From: Agrypnia vestita
Taxonomy: Eukaryota; Arthropoda; Insecta; Trichoptera; Phryganeidae
Assembly: GCA_016648135.1 (NCBI GenBank)
Contig: JADDOH010002334.1
Span: 124,001-188,000 of the forward strand
Direction: 5' to 3'
Length of the DNA stretch: 64,000 nucleotides
Part shown: positions 43,936 to 55,054 of the stretch, one piece after another
How the letters are laid out: the number at the start of each line of letters is the position of its first letter
Position numbering within the stretch: the first letter of the stretch is position 1
The notes under the pieces: generated by a model
The model's database searches: none
Seen by the model: the letters and a program-made list of their open reading frames with translations, nothing else
Told to the model about the DNA's origin: nothing
Program-made: the position numbers and the translations under genes

Positions 43936-44200
43936 AGCTGACTAATTGAGAAAAAAATGACACCGCAATAATGAGAATGAAAAAAAGCAACTCAAAAGAT
44001 ACCTTCAGGTTGCCATACAAAGAAAATCAAGACACGAAGAAGTCTACTTTATGTTCCTTCTTGTATTAAATGTTGCAGTATTATACAATTGCTCACTTTG
44101 GTCATCGAATCACTTTCTGAGGCTGTGCAGTCAATCTATTTCTCCGTATATATCTACCAACGTATCAACTAACTTCATATTCACCTGCATGATATTGTAA
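43936..44200. other. No gene recognised
   Basis: Anonymous. Confidence 0.45.
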
Positions 44201-44905
44201 GTGATCATAATGAGCGATATAAAAGCAAAGCCAGCAATATCCCACTGAGATGTTCCTGAGATACATAAATAAATCTGTCACTACTCAAGGAAATTTCTCT
44301 GCAATCTACATGACATTCTAAATAAAAATTTTAAAACTATTTCCATGTCAGTTTTCCTTTTATACATATGTGTATAAATTAATATTGAACTTTAAAATAT
44401 GTGTATTGCTGTGCTTGCTACAAGATAGTCAACATTACTGATTTTGAGTTGAACATAATTAGATATTGCTGTCTTTGTTTATTTTTTAATTTTTATAAAA
44501 TACAATTTTAGAAATATGTTCCAGGTTAATAAATTTTTAGACAGTACACTTTTTATGATAAATAGAAGTAAATAATTTTTTAACGATATAATGAATTGTC
44601 AATAATATTCAGATAAAATTATTTATGTTAACTTGTTATTGTAATGTAAATGTAATGTAATGTAAACAGTGTAAAATTGTTATGATGTTCTTAAGTCTGA
44701 AATCGTCAACAATTCTAATATTGGTACGAGGCGAGCAATTTGTCATGTGATTTTGAAACATGTATTTATAAATATATAATATAAAGCTATATTTCTTATA
44801 AAATGTCGATTTCAGTTCATTCTAAATTAGTAATCGTCATTCATTACATTATTTTAATTTTTTGAATATATTGCTGCCTTTGCTTTTATACCCCTCGTAT
44901 TGAGA
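44200..44905 (+). repeat. TTGCTGCCTTTGC family, long copy
   Basis: AAAAGCAAAGCCAGCAATATCC (about 44223-44244) is an inverted end. GTGTATTGCTGTGCTTGCTA (about 44401) and AAGCTATATTTCTTATAAAATGTCGATTTCAGT ... GAATATATTGCTGCCTTTGCTTTTATACCCCTC (44786-44903) match the copies at 35.0 and 39.5 kb. A complete unit may be about 700 bases bounded by these inverted words. Confidence 0.55.
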
Positions 44906-45394
44906 GATCAGCTGTGAGATAATACATATGTATATTCCTATTATGATTTATTTTATTTTATTTTACATTTAGATTGGAAATGCGTACACGGAAAACGTCT
45001 TACATAAATATCAATTTTTACTAATTTTAAAGTAAGCTAAACCCCTGTCCTATTAACACAAGTCAATTTGCCAGTCTCGTGGAACGAGACTTAAACTTCT
45101 GACATGATAAAGTGAGTACTAGACCAGTGGCTCTCAACCGGTGCTCCGCAGAACACTGGTACTTCGCTAGTTTGTTAAAAGTGCTCCACGAAATGACGAA
45201 ACCCGAAATTTAATGCCGGCTCATCTACTTAGGCTAGATTAAATTTTATGCTGGATTATTTTTTTATATTCTTCAAAGGTTAGCAGTGACCATCGCTGTC
45301 GAATGACTCTTTAATTTTAATGCTCCGAAAATTTTTCTTATGATCAAAAGCGCTCGGAATATTTTCATATAGACAAATTGGAAGATAGAAAATT

Positions 45395-45610
45395 ATTAAA
45401 ATAAAATACAAATCTCTTTGTTTCCACCAATTAACTACATATAAAATTTATATGTTTCGAGAACAAGGTTCTCGTCTTTGTTATCTTCACATACAATCCT
45501 GGAGAAGAGAACATTGTTTTCGAAACATGTGGATTTTATATCTAATAAAGTGGTGAAAACAAAGTAATTTGTATTTTATTTTAATAATAATGTCACCACA
45601 AAATTCAAAC
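45395..45610. repeat. Foldback pair of Penelope-like 3' ends with hammerhead-like motifs
   Basis: Minus arm: GTGAAGA (45490-45484), 8 extra bases, GAGAAC-CTT-GTTCTC, GAAAC (45458-45454), ATATAAATTTTATATG, GTGGAAACAAAGAGATTTGTATTTTATTTTAATAA. Plus arm: CTGGAGA (45499-45505), GAGAACATTGTTTTC, GAAAC (45522-45526), GTGGTGAAAACAAAGTAATTTGTATTTTATTTTAATAATAATG. The two face away from a centre near 45495. Confidence 0.75.
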
Positions 45611-45639
45611 CTTCATTCAGAAGAAAAAATATTCTTCGA

Positions 45640-45790
45640 ACAGTTAGAGGATTAAATGCTGATCTAATTTACCTATATAATATAATTCATGGTAATATTC
45701 ACTCAGAATTTTGTGTCAAAACTATAACTTTGAGTGATCCCAATTGCCGACTTAGAACATAATAATAATATATTTTCTCTATCAAATTTC
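45640..45790 (+). pseudogene. LINE ORF2 C-terminal scrap
   Basis: LRGLNADLIYLYNIIHGNIH (about 45646-45705) matches the RR--ADL-YLYKI-NG-I- segment of Jockey/CR1 ORF2, corresponding to RRARADLTLLFKLLRGYLD at 3.8 kb. Very short. Confidence 0.55.
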
Positions 45791-46222
45791 AATAACAATA
45801 TGGCCCACTTTGACCATATATCTATAATTTTGAGGTCATACAACATAATATAAAATAATTGTAACGTTCACGATTACAATTATAAAATAATTGTAATCTT
45901 ATGTGGCATAAAATGCCAAAACACAGAACGTTACATTATTTTTCTAGTTGATTTTGCATGTTCAAGTTTATGAAAAAATAAAGATTATTTTTTCATAACT
46001 TTAGAAAATTTTACTGCATTTCTTAAATAATTAAGTAAACTTTAATTTGTAAGACGTATTTTTTATTAAAAAACCTTCAAATTAATGATAATGTAAAACA
46101 TCACGTGCATAAAATATATATTTTGCAAAAAAGGTACTTTTTCAAGTTCCCGTCGTTTCGACGGATGGTTATCTTTAATGGGATACGCCTGAACGTTAGC
46201 TTTCTAGGGTTAAAAACCACTG

Positions 46223-46640
46223 TACTAGTACAAAAAGCATCATAATATCTTGCCCTGAACACAATTTAACTATAAATGATTAATCCACATTTCCAACAAT
46301 ACCGCCAGTAGCAATATTTAATCACAAAACACAATATTCACTGTACATAATTTATTGTACAAATATTGTTTAATAAATTTTGGCTATGGATCATTCTTTT
46401 GATATTAATAAGGGTTCACAAATTTAACATACAGAATCACAGTTTGATAAATTAGAAATTTTGGAAATAAGAAAAAGTGTTAAAAGTTAATTGAATATAT
46501 AAATAACCAGGTACTTTACACAAATAATTATCTTTTAAATTTATTTTCATTTTAAGTAGGTACTTTATTATTATTCCTTTTCCATATATTTTATTTTTTA
46601 ATATTTTGGCTGTCTATACTTCGATTTTTGAATTTAATTT
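46223..46640. other. No gene recognised
   Basis: AT-rich anonymous sequence. Confidence 0.45.
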
Positions 46641-46644
46641 TTAT

Positions 46645-46745
46645 TAATATACAATTGTGACGAAGTGGCCATAAAACATGTTGATATTTTCAATATAAAA
46701 AAGTGGTGAAAACTAAGTTTATTTTAATAATTATATTACATTATT
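46645..46745 (+). repeat. Penelope-like 3' end, decayed motif
   Basis: GTGACGA (46657-46663), GTGGCCAT, AAAAC (46673-46677), ATGTTGATATTTTCAATATAAAAAAGTGGTGAAAACTAAG and TTTATTTTAATAATTA. Same order as 42.2 and 52.6 kb with core substitutions. Confidence 0.55.
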
Positions 46746-49605
46746 TATTTTCGAAGGAAGCAAATACTTGGTGGTGGGACATTATAATTAAATGAATAAA
46801 AATAACTTTGTTAAACACCACAATATTTGTGTTTATATAGAGATGTTTAACCATGTAACATTATTTATTGTAAAAATAATGAATTTAAAGTTGATTCCTC
46901 GATCTGTGATTTTATGTTATATGTCCAAATGTGTATGTTAAAAATGAAATACGTCATTTCGTTCTCCACTGCCAATTTCAAAAATCAAATGATAATCGTG
47001 GTTTTAAATGTAATTAAGCAGTTTAACAAATTTCATATGCGGTCAGATGTTATTAATTAGTAATGTTTGTTGCAATGTGGTCGAAGGGAAAGGATAGCTG
47101 ATACCAATTTCAGTTCATTATTCTGTGAGTCAATAATAATTATCATAATTTAGATTAATTTTATATTATGAATATTGTAAACTTTTAAGAAATTACTAAG
47201 TAAAACAATAAATGTAAAAACACAGCTGTTTTTAATTCTTTCAGTCATGTATTTAGTGTGTCGATAACAAAGCGATTACTTCATTAATTTGGGGATCTAA
47301 TTTATTTCATTTATTACGATTGAACGCCTCGTAATCACAACTACATACAAACACCCAATCTCTGGCATATAAGGATGAATCATACGCACAAAGTAAAGAT
47401 TTGTACGCTAAAAGTCCTCCTTATTTTTTTGGAAAAAAATAATTCTCGTTTTACGTTAAAAAATATTCCGCTCGGTATGCAGATTTGAGTTACACTTAAA
47501 AATAAATATTTTTTTAACCTTTGCGCGCTGTCGTAAATTTTGCGAAAATTTGATAATTTACATATTATTCAATTTTTCTGAGAATGCCGAGTGCGACATA
47601 ACTCGATTCAATTTTTAGAAAAAAAATTATCTTATAAATTGTTTTTTTTGACAATTAATAAATTAGATATGTTGACGGCTTATTCCGTGTCATTTTGACA
47701 CGAGTTATTGAGTAGCCCGTCTGACGTAATGTTCGTGACTTTCGTGTATTTTTAAAACGTATAACACGTTTAAAATTTATTTAATTCTTCTTAATATTGT
47801 TAATTACATACTTAAAGAATTTAGTTATAATTAAATAAGACAATATGTCAAAATGAGTATCAAAAACCAACAAAAATCACAAAAAAATACGTGTGTGGTT
47901 ACATTTTACTTGTTATTATTTTTGACTATGTATTAACTAATTATTTAATGAACAAAGTTATTAAATATTAAATTATTTTTGACAATCCGCCAGTTACAAA
48001 TAAATTTATTAAAATTTTTATGTACTTATGACATTACAAAATAGTTCATAAAAAACTGGACACCCTTTAATACATTGAAGAATACACTCGCTCTAAAATA
48101 TCATTGTCCGATCAATAAGATCTGCAATCCAATTTTGCCGAAATTTTATAATACCAATCTTGACTATTTCTGTCCTCTACCTAAAATAATAAATAATCTT
48201 ATAATGGTGACCTGGATATATTCAAGATGAATTACAATTTAGTTTAAAGCGAAATTTATCATACATCATTTACGAATACAGTCGTTAAAAGTTCTTATTC
48301 TTATAACCATGTAATTCTTTTTAACCATAAAAATAAATCGCAGTATTCGATAATGCTGAGGACCGCTGCGTGCCACGTGATACTTCATTGAACTTAGTAT
48401 CCGCGAGCTCTAGACTTAGTGATAAGCCGAGTCTTATTTTTTCAAACTCGAGTCACCTCATGTCGAGTCAGTCATGTCACGTGATGTCAGCACGATAACT
48501 GGTGATTCTTTTGATAGGCCCTCATCCATCAAGCAATAGGTAGAGCAGATTCAAATATGACAAACTGATGGAACTACCGGTTTCACGGTCCAACGGAACC
48601 GATAGATTTTTCAATTTCATTTTATAAAAGTTTTCAATTTTTCAACTTCACGGTTCGAAAATACAACGAAAACGTTCGTGATCGGATTGAATATTTGCCG
48701 GATATGGCGCGAGAATTTGACGAAAATTGAATTTTATTGCCTCCATAAAACGTGATTATAAAGTAGGTTAGTACTTTCAGCCCTGGTTCATCGTAATATT
48801 TGTCGAAACTAGTAGTAGAATGGAAAACGCTTACCGAAGAAATGATAAGGCAACTTGAAGCATTATTTAAGATACGGGTCTATAAAAAGAATGCTCAAAA
48901 TGACCTGGATGGATGGAATAACATAAAATACTCGTACTATTGTGGTTATGTGTAAGCATCGTACGTAAACTTCACTAGGAAGGAAGGAAGAAATAAAATT
49001 TTATTAACTTTGGGGAAGGTATTGCGCGGGTTCCAGATATGGATAGAGTATTTACGTGAAAGAAATGCTGGGGATAGTGGGAAGCTCCGGGAGCAAGTGA
49101 AAATTTATATATAAAACGTAGAGCAGAATAACAGAAGGAGTAAATAATATAAGTAAAAATAACAAATAAGTAAAACAACACAAAGCGTTAGATAAAGATA
49201 ATTATTGTTTAATAAAATCAAAATACATCATTCTCCATATTACAATATCCATCAGTAGCACCTCCAAGATGCTATGCTATGGCGATGTTCTAACAGTTTT
49301 AACTCACGGCCGAAATATATATAATTCTGTTTATATATTTTGACCAAAAATATTGTCATTAAGAAATTATTCAATAATAAAAAAATCAAGATACCAATAT
49401 TTCCAAAAAATTTAAAATAATATATAAAAAATATTTATAGAAGTGTATTAAACATATACATGTCTTAATTTATATAACTTAATTTTATTTAATTAATTTT
49501 TATAACTTAATCTAATTTTTCTTTGTCTATATCTTACTTATTTATTCTAATGTCTTACACTAACGATTTCATTAATAATTGAAATGTACATATATGCCAA
49601 TGCCC
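46746..49605. other. No gene recognised
   Basis: AT-rich. 48360-48500 is less AT-rich with two CACGTG words (about 48375, 48478) and repeated GAGTCA words; it may be host non-coding DNA. GGAAGGAAGGAAG at 48978-48990 is a short microsatellite. Confidence 0.45.
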
Positions 49606-49645
49606 CCACTTTTAAACACGAGAGTAAATTCTCATTTAAAAGTGG
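49606..49645. repeat. Hairpin, 11-bp perfect arms with inner stem
   Basis: CCACTTTTAAA (49606-49616) and TTTAAAAGTGG (49635-49645). Inside, GAGA/TCTC can pair as well, giving a 40-base near-perfect fold. Confidence 0.75.
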
Positions 49646-49744
49646 TTAATCGTGTAATATAAATGTGTATTAATTATATTTTATTGAATACACTCTTAAG
49701 TTTGTACATTTACCAAATAAATTTAATAAAAAAATAAAATAAAA

Positions 49745-50175
49745 TATTGAATCACCTCCGCCTCGCAGATGACATAGTGGTGATCTAGAATAAACTCATC
49801 AGTGGTGATCTGGAAGAACTTAATATCATGATAAAAGAGCTCCACGATGCTTCCCGAAAGGTTGGTCTAGAAATGAACATTAATAAAACCAAAATCATGA
49901 GTCCATCCGACAGTAGTATCACAATGGATAATAAGACAACTGAAGCTGTATAATAATATATACATATATCTTGGACATAAATTCAAATTAATGTGGGAAA
50001 CTAGATAGCAGAAATACCCAAAGAATTAGACTTGAGAACCTTAATCCTTTCCTTAAAATAAAGATATTTTCACGAATTAAAAAATAAAAATGTTTGAGAA
50101 CATGCATCCTCCCTGTGCTTACGTATGGTCTGAAAATTATCACGCTTACTGTGAGAATCATATATAATCACTCAA
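49745..50175 (+). pseudogene. LINE reverse transcriptase fragment (YADD-type motif region)
   Basis: LNHLRLADDIVVI (ADD catalytic pair; about 49751-49790), SGDLEELNIMIKELHDASRK, VGLEMNINKTKIMSPSDSS, then YILGHKFKL and, frameshifted, YGLKIITLTVRII near 50130-50168. This is palm motif C through the thumb of a LINE polymerase. Upstream motifs are missing, so it is 5'-truncated, with several stops. It ends where the promoter-like block begins. Confidence 0.8.
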
Positions 50176-50728
50176 CAATAACGCGATAACGCGTTATCTC
50201 TCTGAAGCATTCGATAACATTCGATCGCTGAATAAATCCTTATGAAGAATAATTTAGAACGTTCAAAAAGTTTCTCGTTGGCTCTGGAGTGAAACGTTCC
50301 GGGTAATTGGCTATATAATGACTCATGTGACGCAGGCTCGAGGAATTTAGTTTGTGAAATTAACAAGGCGACATCTCCGAGTGAACAGTGAACCAGTGTG
50401 AAACAGTGGTACTACAACACACGATATAAGTAAGTGAAACCAGCGCAAGTAATAAGTGAATTAAAGAGGAAACCTGGCGAATTGTTACTACGGGCGAATA
50501 TCTAAGAGCTTTTCAGAAGTGATCCAAGGACTAGAGATAGCGTTAGTTAATGCAAATTAATGAACAGTTTAATAATAAGTGCGTGGAATATTTGGAAGAT
50601 ATTTGGCGATTACGAAAATTAAGAACGGTACTAAAATTAAACTCGTGTCCAGCACTTTATTTGGTAATAAATTAAACTAAATAAATTTCTGGTGTTTTCA
50701 TTTGCCTCCCAAAGCCACGTCCCGTGAT
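50176..50728 (+). promoter_or_regulatory. Heat-shock/TATA promoter-like block (orphan promoter or solo LTR)
   Basis: GAACGTTC (50257-50264) is a perfect GAA-nn-TTC heat-shock unit. GAAGCATTCGATAACATTC upstream and GAAACGTTCC (50291-50300) resemble further units. TATATAA at 50312-50318 follows, with an A-rich leader beginning near 50342 that contains GTGAACAGTGAACCAGTGTGAAAC. The leader ends in AATAAATTAAACTAAATAAATTT (about 50668-50690) and GTGTTTTCATTTGCC. An LTR reading (TGTGAG near 50154 to GATAACA near 50728) is as plausible as an orphan heat-shock promoter, because the distal part resembles the end of the block at 40480. No HSP coding region follows. Confidence 0.4.
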
Positions 50729-52037
50729 AACATATTATATTTCTCAGGTTATTATAATTTTTAATTCACATTACCGGTACATTTTACGATTTCACTTCGG
50801 AATGGTCGACCGAAATATAATCAAATAAAATTACAAACGACAAATAGCGACCTCGCGTATCTACCGCAAACGGAAAATACGAAATAAGTCTGCCATGAGC
50901 TAACTGGAGGATCGCCACCTATGGGATAAATCTCAATCAATCTGACCCTAATTAACCATGATTAACCCTCTAGTACTGACGAAATTATTAACGGTTAATA
51001 AATGTATACATTTATTATTGACAGAATATTAATAAAATACTTTTATTCTATTTATTAACCGATAAAATTAATTTTATGCAACTATAAAGGCTAATAATAT
51101 ATTAATCTAATGAAAATAAGGTGGGTACCATTTATTACAAGGTTTCTGAAAAATTTACGAAATAAAAAAAAAGAGATACCAATAAAGCTCAATTGGAGAT
51201 ATACCTTTCGTAACAATTAACACACATAAAATAAACATGCTTTTTGCATCAATTATGAACAGTTTTTAAATAATAATGCGTTTTTCTTTCTTTTACAATC
51301 TACAATAGGCTAAGTTCTTTAAGTAGTTGTGTGTGGTAACGTTTCCTTTGTATAAATCCATTTTAACAATTACGAATCAACTATCTTTATTTTTTCCACT
51401 TTTTTATCTTTGTAACTTTTCAGAATATTCTTACCATATTATAGAAAATAAGTACACATTCAACAATACAAAAATACATATCCTACATAACAGACATATA
51501 AATTCCAGAGATTTATTCTAGTAACTCCTATCGTATATAACTCAACGGTTTTAGGAATTCATTGCAAAAGGATGTAAAAGTTCTTAGAAAATGGAATGAT
51601 TGTCTAGTATTTTTACCACGAAAGTCTTAAATTGTTGGTAATATTAATTGGCAAACATAGTGAAACTGGTTTATTTGAAAAATTCCAGATAGTTATTAAA
51701 TATTCTTGATAGATAAATTATTTATGTACGTCTTGTTGGTTTCATCTAATGTGCTTATAATATTCTAAAATTGCAAATTTATAATAAAATATATTTTCAA
51801 TAAAATGACATTCCGCCTAAAAAATTAAATGGATGATTTTTTCTTGAAGTACCTACGTCGAGAGAGTTGATTAGCCAATTACTCAACACGTGCCGTCTTC
51901 AGGAAGTTCGTGAATGATGAATGCGGGCTTTTAAAATAATCAATGTCTTCCTTTGCGGGGTAATTTTTATATCTCCATCCATGACGTCGTATGACTATGT
52001 AACATGGTAAGGGAGGAGGCGCAAACTTTATTGATTT
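50729..52037. other. No gene recognised
   Basis: Anonymous AT-rich sequence. Confidence 0.5.
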
Positions 52038-52109
52038 GGGATTCCATTTTCAATATTAATTTAGTTCGAAATTGGGATTCTATTTTCAATATTAATTTAG
52101 TTGGAAAAT
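52038..52109 (+). repeat. 36-bp tandem duplication
   Basis: GGGATTC-ATTTTCAATATTAATTTAGTT-GAAA occurs twice head to tail, with only a few differences. Confidence 0.8.
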
Positions 52110-52179
52110 AGCAATTTTACCAGATGAATTATAAAATTGATGTCATTTATTAAATTAAATTAAATTTATTTATGATGTT

Positions 52180-52375
52180 TTATTTACTTTTTGGCCAGGG
52201 AATGGCATCGGCTGCAGAGAGACTACAGATATACTTAGGTGGTTTATACAGCGTTTTATAATGTTTTATTGTGTATTTTGTATACCTGTAACAATTTGTA
52301 TACTTATATGGTGGACCAGGTCTTACATACCCAACTTGCTCACGATGGAATAAAGGCCATTTATTTATTAATTAC
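52180..52375 (+). repeat. LINE-type 3' UTR and tail (tentative)
   Basis: GGAATGGCATCGGCTGCAGAG ... GATGGAATAAAGGCCATTTATTTATTAATT looks like a LINE 3' UTR ending with AATAAAGGCC and a TTTA tail. No protein part is attached. Confidence 0.35.
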
Positions 52376-52589
52376 ACCGAAAGTTTGTGGTTGGATATAA
52401 TTATTAAAATGAGAAAACGAATTAACTCTCTACAAAAAAAACTGATTGTTTTTGAACGTCTATCGGTCTTGATATCTCCGTCAGTAGTTATTGAAAAGAT
52501 AATTTTATTCCATTAGTATTTAAGTATAAATAAATACGATACCACGATATTTATTGTCTTTCTATCGATTTTTTATTTTATATTTGTTA

Positions 52590-52700
52590 GTATATATTGC
52601 ATCCTGATAAAGAGACCATTGGTCCAGAAACATGTTGATACTTTCAATATATAAGTGGTGAAATTTCACAAAATTTCGTGAAATGTAAATTATTAGCGCA
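52590..52700 (+). repeat. Penelope-like 3' end with hammerhead-like motif
   Basis: CTGATAA (52604-52610), stem GACC-ATT-GGTC, GAAAC (52627-52631), ATGTTGATACTTTCAATATATAAGTGGTGAAA. Same order as 46.65 kb, with one substitution in CTGANGA. Confidence 0.6.
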
Positions 52701-53015
52701 TAAAAAAGATATGCTTATTACCGCATAAAAGAAGTAAAAGAAAGAATTGAAGATGGCTCCTCCTTTTATATTCTTATTTACCAAAGGGTTAGCTCGGTAA
52801 ATAAAGTTTCAAAAGTTGAAGTTTACGTTCATCAACGAGCAACTACGGAGAAAAGTTTGAACTTTAGTTGTTCATTAATACTTTGAAATGTTCAAGTCAC
52901 CACTTTAAAGATACTTCCTTTAGCTTCGGATGTTGCTAGTTTGCCGGCAGCAATTCGGTGCCTAATTGTCAAGCTTGGTGCAATAGTTACTAAAGTTATT
53001 AAAATGGTATGACCG

Positions 53016-53062
53016 ATCTAGCGTTATGAATCCGTAAGTATTACGGAATCATAACGCTAGAT
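53016..53062. repeat. 22-bp hairpin with 3-base loop
   Basis: 53016-53037 and 53041-53062 are complementary at 21 of 22 positions around GTA. The outer part, ATCTAGCGTTATGA, is not low-complexity. It abuts a foldback element starting near 53070. Confidence 0.85.
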
Positions 53063-53069
53063 AAATAAT

Positions 53070-53582
53070 ATTATTTATAATATTTAATAATAATAATAAT
53101 AATTATAATTTTTTTTAATTGATTCAGCAACATTGTAGATTGACACTTTTAAAAATATAGATTATATTATTTGTATAACTACTTATATTACTTGATAAAT
53201 TACACCTACATGTTTCGGAAATACCTTTCCATCGTCAGGGTGTCATATTTATGACAAAATATCAAAATAAATAATGTATTTTTTTTTGGTTTTTCTAAAT
53301 TAGTTGATAATTTATTTTAAAAATATTATTGCTGAAGTTCTTGATTACTCGCAACTATTGGAAAAAATATAGAATTGGGCTAGTAGTTGATTATTAATAA
53401 TATTTTGTTTACTATTACATGCCTTACTAAAGTCTAATGATTCTAAATTATTCAATTTCAGACCAAAATTATTTATGTGTAGTGTAATTTATCAAATAAT
53501 ATAAGTAGATTTATACAAATAATATAATCAATATGTATTTTTTTTATAATAATAATTATTATTATTAAATATTATAAATAAA
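53070..53582. repeat. Foldback element with hammerhead-like motif (family B, copy 1)
   Basis: 53067-53210 and about 53478-53585 are inverted repeats: ATAATATTTAATAATAATAATAAT... outside and GATTATATTATTTGTATAACTACTTATATTACTTGATAAATTACAC on the left arm, with complement on the right. The left arm in minus sense holds CTGACGA (53238-53232), a perfect stem GGAAA-GGTA-TTTCC and GAAAC (53216-53212) ATGTAGG. A further hairpin GTCAT-AAAT-ATGAC lies directly 5' of CTGACGA and could be stem I. Confidence 0.75.
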
Positions 53583-53784
53583 TCTGTTGTAAATATACAC
53601 AGATTTTTTTGTAGGTTGGTGATTTATCGTAATCTTAAAGATCGTAATCGTTTTATTAATCAAGGGAGGGAGTATCCTTTGCTCTATAGCGGTTTGGTGC
53701 CAAAAATGCTATATTTGTTTTAAATCCTTAATTGACATTGGTTCAAGTCGCAAAAGGGTTTCGTCTACGCTACATTCCGCTTAA

Positions 53785-54749
53785 GGGGGGGGTAAGGTTT
53801 TTAACTTTTTTTTGCATTTTATTTTTAATTTTTAAAATGAATGTATAACATCACAAGAATATTGTGTCGAAATTTCAAGTCAATCGGAGCAAAATTGACG
53901 AAATTATGAACATTTGAGCGATACTCGGACTGATTTTCTATACCCGCTCGGGCAGCTAAGAGACGCGCTCACCTGAGGACTACGTGCTATTGTATTGAAA
54001 GAGTTTTGCGTAGACAAGGACAAAAAGATGCTGATGATGAAAGCTCTTTGCTGTGTGAACATGGCATCGACGATTATGTGTAAGTATAAAATAAGTGTTG
54101 AGTTTTATTTTGAATTTTACAGTGTGCAAAACTTTAAAGCGTTTTCCCCACATCTCACGTTTTCAAAGTCGGCTATCTCATCATCACTACTACCTTCTCA
54201 ACCTCTGCTGCCCGATTCCCTTTTTGAAATTTTTTGAACACTTATTTCTGTACATAATTTACGGTGTAGCGCTGGAGGACTTTTTTTTTAAATTACTGGT
54301 TTATTACTTTCGTTATTTTTTGAATAACAAATTAGTCCGATATTTTTTCCGCAAAAAATCTGCCGTTTTTTATCTGTTTTTATTTCCCTTCAAAGTGATT
54401 CCAAAAACTTTAAAAAATTGAAATTTCAAAACCCTCAAAGCGTTTTACCGGCCTAGTCGAAAACCTATTATCTCCTCATCTCAACGAATGAATCTTTGAT
54501 TTTTTGATTTCAGATGATCTAGCACCAAGTTATGATGGACACCGCAAGTCTACTTTTTTCCGAGACACGTCCGAATAATTGCTGCCATTGCCGTATTTTT
54601 TAATATTTATTCTTGAAAATTTTACACAATATTTTTCGAATGTCATAATTTAATTTACTATTGGTTTTAATAAAGAGATTTTAACTGTGTCGTCACAAAA
54701 AATTCACAAAAACATGCCTATTTTTGTACGAATTAACCTTACCCCCCCC
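53785..54749. mobile_element. TTAA-flanked element with G-run terminal repeat (Kolobok- or piggyBac-type)
   Basis: TTAA at 53781-53784 and 54750-54753. The ends GGGGGGGGTAAGGTT (53785-53799) and its exact complement (54735-54749) form a 15-bp perfect inverted repeat. The 965-base interior has frames at 53995-54237 and 54095-54421, one with ERVLRRQGQKDADDESS / CEHGIDDY residues. They do not form a recognisable transposase. It has the same design as 8775-9659. Confidence 0.75.
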
Positions 54750-54753
54750 TTAA

Positions 54754-55049
54754 TGAATTTCATCTCCGACGTGATGCGATTTTGGCTGTTAAAAAATAAT
54801 GGAAGGGTTCAATAAAATTGCAGTGTCATATGTGACCTATTTATTTTCATCAACAAAATGTATTGTCATCAATAACTCACATCGACAGAATTTTAACGAA
54901 CGCTTCCGCCACGTCAGGCTTTGCTTGGCTGGCTTAATTTTTTTCTTTGGCTAGGCTCCAATGCCAACCCCGTCCGTTTCTCTTTTAGCCTTTTCTCGGC
55001 ACTGATAATATTTTTGTTAGTTAGCACATTAAACAACACATTTACTATT
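54754..55049. other. No gene recognised
   Basis: Short anonymous stretch. Confidence 0.45.
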
Positions 55050-55054
55050 TTATC

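Larger units (their letters stand above)
45125..46222. mobile_element. hAT-superfamily element, 1.1 kb, non-autonomous, with nested insertions
   Basis: The left end CAGTGGCTCTCAACC (45125-45139) and the right end inverted CAGTGGTTTTTAACCC (46222-46207) are typical hAT terminal repeats. TACTAGAC (45117-45124) and TACTAGTA (46223-46230) form an 8-base target duplication with 6 of 8 identities. There is no transposase frame. Inside are a Penelope-like foldback (45395-45610) and a LINE C-terminal scrap (45646-45790), both later arrivals or captured DNA. Confidence 0.8.

Noticed and set aside
50176..50728. Heat-shock protein gene
   Set aside because: Promoter-like signals are present but no HSP coding sequence lies downstream in any frame.
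54095..54421. 108-codon plus-strand frame
   Set aside because: Phenylalanine/leucine-rich translation of T-runs inside the G-run/TTAA element.
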